Shown here: positions 6,647 to 10,925 of the stretch, piece by piece
Layout of the letters: each line of letters opens with the position of its first letter
Numbering within the stretch: position 1 is the first letter of the stretch
Origin: Myxococcota bacterium
GTDB taxonomy: Bacteria; Myxococcota_A; Polyangia; HGW-17
Direction: 5' to 3'
DNA: 10,925 bases
Assembly (NCBI GenBank): GCA_018821745.1
Contig: JAHJLU010000804.1
Location: forward strand, 1-10,925
Notes under the pieces: generated by a model
Databases searched by the model: none
What the model was told of the DNA's origin: nothing
What the model saw: only the letters and a program-made list of their open reading frames with translations
Made by a program: the position numbers and the translations under genes

Positions 6647-7828
6647 ATGGGCAGACTTTTGATTCTCCTGACAGGGCTTGTGCTCTTTGCGGGGTGTATG
6701 GACGAGGATTGTCCCAAGGGGCAGGTCTCCTTCGCCGGTGGATGTGTCGCGTGTAACGCCGATGATGACTGCAATTCCGGCCACTGCAGCCCCTCACACG
6801 ACTGCGTGATGTGTCTGGAATCGGAGCACTGCCCCGGTGACGCGGTCTGTTCCGGGCAGTACACCTGTGTCGCCTGCAATAATGACGCTGACTGTTCCTA
6901 TGGCTGGTGTGGCGATGAGGTGTGTCAGGGGTTGCTGGGGTTCGGGAGTGAGTGTGATCGCGACGCCCAGTGTGTCACGCTCAACTGCCACGAGGGTGTG
7001 TGTCTGGGGAATCCCGGCGAGGGTTGCCAGGACGCCCCTGAATGCGAGAGCGGGTTTTGCACCGACGGGGTGTGCTGTCTTGAGGCCTGTGATTCCCCCT
7101 GTGAACGCTGCTCTGCCACAGGGGAGTGCGAACCCGTGGCAGCGGGCCATGACAACGACTGCTGGTCATTCTGTGTCGACGGGGTGTGCCAGAAATGCCC
7201 CGAGGAGATGCGGGATACGGGAACGGCCTGTATGGACCTCCATGAGGCGCCCAATATTGCCGGCGCTCTCCCCTTCGTCATGTTCACCTTCAACGAATCG
7301 GAAGCGTGGTGTATCGATCGTGGCAAGCGCCTGTGCCTGGACACGGAGTGGACCTCCGTCTGCGAAGGTCCCGGGGGATTTTCATACGTCTACGGGGACA
7401 CGCGGGTCCCCGGTGTCTGTAATGATGATGAGCTGTGGATCTCCTATAACCAGACCCTCCTCAGTCAGTGGCCCTACGGTGTCATCACCCCGCAGATTGA
7501 GACCCTTGAGGAGTTGATGGAGGTGGTGTCAGAGTATTCCACAAGCGCCGCGCAGTCTGCTGACCACGTCATGGATATCTATCAGGCTGAGCCCTCGGGC
7601 TCCAACACCGGGTGCGTCAACGAGTACATGGTGTTTGACCTCACGGGAAACGTGGAGGAGTGGACACGCAGGGCCGACGGGGGAACAACGGACTTCCACG
7701 GGAACCTCAAGGGTCGCTACTGGGCCGATACACGGACCTGCCAGAACAATATCATCACCCACGGCGACGGCTTTCGCTTTTACGAGATCGGCTTCCGCTG
7801 CTGCATGGATTACCCCGAAGACCAGTAG
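6647..7828 (+). CDS. Cys-rich lipoprotein with C-terminal SUMF1/FGE-like domain
   Basis: The start is the ATG at 6647: GGAGG (6637-6641) sits 5 bases upstream, and the earlier in-frame ATG at 6635 overlaps that site. The 393-residue product has a signal peptide ending LFAGC, making Cys17 the likely lipidated residue. Residues 18-190 hold repeated Cys-rich modules (CVACNADDDC, CVMCLESEHC, CVACNNDADC, CESGFCTDGVCC); the protein has about 40 cysteines, so it must be exported and disulfide-bonded. Residues about 195-388 look like a formylglycine-generating-enzyme/sulfatase-modifying-factor domain: GKRLCLDTEW (227-236), the near-invariant LTGNVEEWT (332-340) and a terminal GFRCC (382-386). The copper-binding Cys pair of true FGE is not clearly present, so catalysis is doubtful; a carbohydrate or protein recognition role is as likely. 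Similar Cys-rich/SUMF1 surface proteins are common in Myxococcota. The next gene also encodes a surface protein. Confidence 0.85.
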   Translation: MGRLLILLTGLVLFAGCMDEDCPKGQVSFAGGCVACNADDDCNSGHCSPSHDCVMCLESEHCPGDAVCSGQYTCVACNNDADCSYGWCGDEVCQGLLGFGSECDRDAQCVTLNCHEGVCLGNPGEGCQDAPECESGFCTDGVCCLEACDSPCERCSATGECEPVAAGHDNDCWSFCVDGVCQKCPEEMRDTGTACMDLHEAPNIAGALPFVMFTFNESEAWCIDRGKRLCLDTEWTSVCEGPGGFSYVYGDTRVPGVCNDDELWISYNQTLLSQWPYGVITPQIETLEELMEVVSEYSTSAAQSADHVMDIYQAEPSGSNTGCVNEYMVFDLTGNVEEWTRRADGGTTDFHGNLKGRYWADTRTCQNNIITHGDGFRFYEIGFRCCMDYPEDQ

Positions 7829-7944
7829 CAAAAATTGCCAGTTTCAACAATCGGGCGAGTTTGCTATTACTTGCAATATTGGCCATACGTCAAAGGAAGT
7901 GATTCCCCTTCTGTAATGAAGCTTCGCTGTTAGGATTGACCATT
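7829..7944. other. AT-rich spacer between the two surface-protein genes
   Basis: This 116-base gap is visibly richer in A and T than the upstream genes. TTGCTA (7861-7866) resembles a -35 box, but I find only a weak -10 at suitable spacing. AGGA (7932-7935) is the ribosome-binding site for the next gene, 9 bases before its ATG. No clear terminator is visible. Confidence 0.4.
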
Positions 7945-9228
7945 ATGCGTAAAACGACAATACCGTTTGGTTGTGTAATAATAAGTGTAATGATTTTAGG
8001 AGGCTCTCTGAGGGCCAGTGCTGCTCCGCCTCACTATAAAAGTGATCCAGGGCATAACAGCAATGATTTTTCCCAATTGTCGCTGGGAGCAAGCCATACC
8101 TGTGGCGTTACATTTGATGGCTCCGTGTTATGTTGGGGAAATAATCTCAATGGACAGTTGGGCAACGGGAGCACCCTCTCAACCACCTCGCCATCTCCTG
8201 TATCGGGAGATATCTTTTTTGCCAGGGTCGCCGCCGGAGACACCTTCACCTGTGGGCTGAGTGACAATAACGAACTGTTCTGCTGGGGATTATACGTGGA
8301 TTCGAGTGGTGTGGTTGTTGAAAATCATGAGCCACAATTACTCGACACAGAACTTGTTATCTCCAACGTGTCTTGTGGAAGTGTTCATTGCTGCGCCCTC
8401 ACCGAGGAACACCAGGCATATTGCTGGGGACACAACAGCCATGGTCAGGCTGGTACAGGAGAGACATCCGCGCAGGAAGGCTTCACGCTCATTGAAGGGA
8501 TGCAATTCAACACACTCCTGCCGGGTGGGAGACATACCTGCGGGATAGCAACGGACGGCGAAACATATTGCTGGGGGGCCAACAACTACGGCCAGCTCGG
8601 AAATGAGAGCACAGACGGGCAGTACTCTCCATCATTGGTTCTTTCAACGGTTTCGTTCCAAAAACTCGCTGCCGGAGAGAGCTATAATTGCGCTATCGAT
8701 ACCAACGGAGAGGTCTGGTGCTGGGGACTGGTCGATAATTCCACAGACCAACAGCTCTTTGTGGTTTCACCGGAGAAAGTATCCTTCCCCTCTGATTTAA
8801 CGGTTTTTGTGGACGGGCGTATTCACGCCAGGGGACACGTGACCTGCGTCGAGGAATATGAAAGGTATTGTTGGGGACAAAACACCTACGGCCAGCTTGG
8901 CTGCGGAGATCGCATTGACCATTACACGTATCCCGTGCGTTGTCTCAACGAGTACTCTGACGCATTTAACCTCGTTGTGGGAGGCAACCACACCTGCGGG
9001 ATCGGAGCACATTATGATGCATGGTGCTGGGGAAATAACAGCTCGGGACAACTTGGTGATGGGACAACGAAAGACAGCACAGAAGCGGTAATGGTCCAGC
9101 ACATTTTATCGGACAGTGAAGATTGCAGCTGTGTCGCAGGAAGGAAGACCAGTATGAATCTGGTGCCGCTATTCCTATTGGGCCTTGGTGCCTTTTTCCT
9201 GTTCCGCCGAAGACGCCAAATGTACTGA
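7945..9228 (+). CDS. Secreted RCC1-repeat beta-propeller protein with MYXO-CTERM-like anchor
   Basis: The start is the ATG at 7945 with AGGA 9 bases upstream; the TTG at 7936 directly abuts that AGGA. The 427-residue product has a signal peptide (about 1-27, ending RASAA) and then seven RCC1-type blades. The blades centre on 52-72, 102-116, 149-170, 198-220, 248-262, 300-320 and 350-372, each with a form of HTCG...CWG.N..GQLG, so a full seven-bladed propeller is present. Cysteines paired within blades suggest disulfides outside the cytoplasm. The C terminus has DCSC (393-396), a hydrophobic helix (about 404-420) and RRRR (421-424). This is the layout of the MYXO-CTERM signal, which in Myxococcota directs sorting to the outer surface. 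The ligand is unknown. Codons use more A and T at third positions than the other genes, suggesting a different history or weaker selection. Confidence 0.9.
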   Translation: MRKTTIPFGCVIISVMILGGSLRASAAPPHYKSDPGHNSNDFSQLSLGASHTCGVTFDGSVLCWGNNLNGQLGNGSTLSTTSPSPVSGDIFFARVAAGDTFTCGLSDNNELFCWGLYVDSSGVVVENHEPQLLDTELVISNVSCGSVHCCALTEEHQAYCWGHNSHGQAGTGETSAQEGFTLIEGMQFNTLLPGGRHTCGIATDGETYCWGANNYGQLGNESTDGQYSPSLVLSTVSFQKLAAGESYNCAIDTNGEVWCWGLVDNSTDQQLFVVSPEKVSFPSDLTVFVDGRIHARGHVTCVEEYERYCWGQNTYGQLGCGDRIDHYTYPVRCLNEYSDAFNLVVGGNHTCGIGAHYDAWCWGNNSSGQLGDGTTKDSTEAVMVQHILSDSEDCSCVAGRKTSMNLVPLFLLGLGAFFLFRRRRQMY

Positions 9229-9330
9229 CCCCCCCTGGAATCCAAAGGATATAAACATTTGCCGAAGCCGCAGAGGGACCAGTCCGTCTGCAAACTGCCT
9301 AAAGGGGACCTGCAGACCTCTAATCATCCA
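9229..9330. other. Non-coding stretch after the RCC1 gene with competing inverted repeats
   Basis: No gene is evident. An imperfect hairpin lies at 9270-9291 (GCAGA/TCTGC with an inner GGA/TCC and a CCAG loop). A competing inverted repeat pairs GTCTGCA (9286-9292) with TGCAGAC (9311-9317). Neither is followed by a T-run, so intrinsic termination is not supported. Confidence 0.35.
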
Positions 9331-9680
9331 CCATTCGAGCAGCCACAGACAGACATCAGACCATAATAAACAACCAGTCGTTCACCAACATACGACTTCT
9401 CAAGTGTCCTTACATAACCAGTCAAGCACTCACATGCAACTGGTCGAGTATTCACACAAAACCAGTCGAGCACTCACATGCAACTGGCCGAGTATTCACA
9501 CAGAATCAGTCGAGCATCACACACAAACGGTCGACTACCAATCAACAACCAGTCGAGCACTCACATGCAACTGGTCGAGTATTGACACAGGACCAGTCGA
9601 GCACCCGCATGCAACTGGTCGAGTATTGACACAGGACCAGTCGAGCACCACACACGAACGGTCGACAAACCAACAACAAC
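9331..9680. repeat. Tandem array of 22-bp units in 43-44-bp dimers and a 131-bp higher-order repeat
   Basis: Dimers begin at 9331, 9374, 9418, 9462, 9506, 9549, 9593 and 9637, with spacings of 43, 44, 44, 44, 43, 44 and 44 bases. Each dimer is two 22-bp halves (one half may be 21): one begins CCAGTCGAGCAC, the other CTGGTCGAGTAT, and both continue with an A/C-rich tail such as TCACAtgcAA. GTCGAG therefore recurs every 22 bases, about two helical turns, on one face of the DNA. From 9418 the dimers follow the order A-A-B-A-A-B, where B has CATCACACAC and CGGTCGAC, giving a 131-base higher-order period. The first two dimers are degenerate. The array is not coding: the 22-, 44- and 131-base periods all shift frame. 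It may be a protein-binding array (iteron or operator-like) or a minisatellite. Confidence 0.85.
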
Positions 9681-9908
9681 CGGAGGAATATCCACGACCT
9701 TCCGTTCGACCCCCTTCCTCCCACTCGCCCACGAGGGCCAACACTCCGGCCCGCGCTTCGCCAAACATGGGGCTTTTGGGGGGACAGCCATCCGGACAGT
9801 GGCGACCTGTTCGCTCAGGAAGCGGAGCCCATGGAGCGCCACAACGTAGAGAAATCAAGCTGTCAACTGGGCAAAAGTGGGAAACAGCGCATTGGAACTC
9901 GGGAGGGG
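9681..9908. other. Stretch without a recognisable gene between the array and the alpha-2-macroglobulin gene
   Basis: I find no frame with convincing coding character, no clear terminator for the minus-strand gene ending at 9909, and no tRNA-like fold. The first 20 bases are still A/C-rich like the array; composition then becomes more GC-rich. A relic of an old gene around 9740-9860 cannot be excluded. Confidence 0.4.
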
Positions 9909-10925
9909 TCAGTGGAAGGTGAGGGTTCGGCCGACGCCGTGGCCGTAGCGCTCGGGGTTGTACATCTCTTCGGCATGCACGGGAGGGGCGGTGAAGGTTC
10001 CGCTGGTGTTCACCCGGGCGAGGTAGCGGTAGGTGTATGAACCGCCGGGGAGGGTGTCCATGAACCAGACCACCCGATCGTCGCGCAGCTCCCGGTGGTC
10101 GTAGCGGTCGGATTTTAAGAGATTTTGGGTATTCATGGTGGCGGAGCTGTTGATATAGGAGGTGTCGATGGACTCCATTCCCGCGGGGAGCGGATCATCA
10201 ATGACCACAAAGTCACGTTTGGCCAGGGTCTTGACAGAGACGGTGACCAGCACCGTGTCCCCCGCAGAGAGCCTGGTGGCCTTGGGCAGGGGTTTTCCTC
10301 CGGCACTCAGGAGCGTAATGGTTTTGGAAACGGTAAACCCCTGGGATTTTGATTCTGTGGGTATCTTCGTGGGCGAGTACCGAAGCCGTGCATTGTAGTA
10401 CAGGATTCCCGTGCCCTTTTTGGCGAAGGTGAGACTGGTGACGCCCCCGGTGAGGGTTCGATGGAGTTTTGACATGGGGAAGGTGAAGAGGGTGGGCTTT
10501 GTGGTGCGTCCCCTGAAAACCTGCTTCATGAGAAGATTGCGTCCGAGCCACACGCCGGCGGTGTAGTCGGGGAGAGCCTTCTCTTTGACCTTTGCATACT
10601 CCATCATGGCCAAAAGGCCCCAGCCCGCCTCCTGGGTGTTTCGGAACTGACCGCGCGGTCTCCCTCTGAGGAACCAGTTGACCATCCGTGTTACCAGGGG
10701 ATGCTCCGGGGCTACCCTGAGCAGCGCCATGAGGACCATGGCCGTGGAGCGCCCGCTTGAGTCCATGTAGGAGTAGTAGCCCGGTGCGAAGCTTTCCTCC
10801 ACGTATGCCATGTTGGCCTTCACCCTGAGGGATGCGGTGACCTCATTGATCATGGCCTTTTGGAGTTTTTTTCGTTCATCGTTCATGGGAAGCTCACCCA
10901 GCAGGCGAAGCACCAGGGCCCGGGA
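9909..10925 (-). CDS. Bacterial alpha-2-macroglobulin family protein, C-terminal part (5' end beyond the window)
   Basis: The minus-strand frame is open at the right edge and stops with the TGA at 9911-9909, so about 338 C-terminal residues are visible; full-length family members usually exceed 1,500 residues. Internal GTG and ATG codons near the edge (10913, 10886) are not starts. The first third is the end of the helical thioester-domain toroid: SGRSTAMVLMALL, then a MVNWFLRGR helix and NTQEAGWGLLAM, which matches the family's typical TQE-AW-LLAL pattern. The thioester CxEQ itself lies outside the window. The last third is the terminal receptor-binding-like domain, with DPLPAGMESID, LPGGSYTYRYLAR and GTFTAPPVHAEEMYNPERYG, all highly characteristic. 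These periplasmic, usually lipid-anchored proteins trap proteases that breach the outer membrane, often beside a PBP1C gene; such a partner would lie outside the window. No link to the other genes here is implied. Confidence 0.93.
   Translation of the reverse strand, partial: SRALVLRLLGELPMNDERKKLQKAMINEVTASLRVKANMAYVEESFAPGYYSYMDSSGRSTAMVLMALLRVAPEHPLVTRMVNWFLRGRPRGQFRNTQEAGWGLLAMMEYAKVKEKALPDYTAGVWLGRNLLMKQVFRGRTTKPTLFTFPMSKLHRTLTGGVTSLTFAKKGTGILYYNARLRYSPTKIPTESKSQGFTVSKTITLLSAGGKPLPKATRLSAGDTVLVTVSVKTLAKRDFVVIDDPLPAGMESIDTSYINSSATMNTQNLLKSDRYDHRELRDDRVVWFMDTLPGGSYTYRYLARVNTSGTFTAPPVHAEEMYNPERYGHGVGRTLTFH

Noticed and set aside
6238..6756. A 172-codon plus-strand frame spanning the gap before the Cys-rich lipoprotein
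   Set aside because: It overlaps two real genes out of frame, and its middle is the complement of the more gene-like minus-strand remnant.
9582..9631. Two TTGACA boxes (9582-9587, 9626-9631) as promoters
   Set aside because: They are copies of the same repeat half-unit 44 bases apart, and nothing like a -10 box lies 16-18 bases downstream of either.
9331..9680. CRISPR array
   Set aside because: Units are contiguous 22-bp tandem copies with gradual divergence; there are no unique spacers alternating with identical repeats and no cas genes.
9185..9922. A 245-codon plus-strand frame through the repeat array, and overlapping minus-strand frames
   Set aside because: The 22-, 44- and 131-base periods shift frame at each copy, no ribosome-binding site or codon bias is seen, and the plus frame overlaps the end of the RCC1 gene out of frame.

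Overview
The window looks like chromosomal DNA of a diderm bacterium from the Myxococcota or a related deltaproteobacterial lineage. This is inferred from a TonB-dependent outer-membrane receptor, two predicted lipoproteins, a seven-bladed RCC1-type secreted protein ending in a MYXO-CTERM-like tail (Cys-x-Cys, hydrophobic stretch, Arg cluster), a Cys-rich SUMF1-type lipoprotein, and a bacterial alpha-2-macroglobulin. Most genes are GC-rich, with a strong C/G bias at third codon positions. The RCC1 gene and the DNA after it are visibly richer in A and T.

Layout. (1) Positions 2-4874, plus strand: a tight, probably single-transcript uptake operon. It holds a short acidic unknown protein, a TonB-dependent receptor, an ECF S component (substrate-binding membrane protein), a class I SAM-dependent methyltransferase, an EcfT membrane coupling protein and an EcfA-type ATPase. 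Gaps are 3-13 bases and the last pair overlaps by 4 bases. The set would carry a ligand across the outer membrane (TonB receptor) and the inner membrane (ECF S/T/A), with a methyltransferase placed to modify the ligand or a product of it. The substrate cannot be named from the sequence. The left edge shows a perfect 10-bp hairpin beside a ribosome-binding site, so a leader regulator may lie just outside. (2) 4941-6314, plus: a CapA/PgsA-type metallophosphoesterase-fold lipoprotein. (3) 6315-6646: a short intergenic region with a 50-57-codon minus-strand reading frame that looks like a gene remnant, then a candidate sigma-70 promoter. (4) 6647-7828, plus: a Cys-rich SUMF1-domain lipoprotein. 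(5) 7945-9228, plus: the RCC1-repeat MYXO-CTERM protein. (6) 9229-9908: no credible gene, but a tandem array of 22-bp units (9331-9680) organised into 43-44-bp dimers and a roughly 131-bp higher-order repeat. (7) 9909-10925, minus: the C-terminal part of an alpha-2-macroglobulin, cut by the right edge.

The two parts most worth following up are the receptor/ECF/methyltransferase operon, whose ATPase has Asn in place of the usual H-loop His, and the hierarchical 22-bp array.
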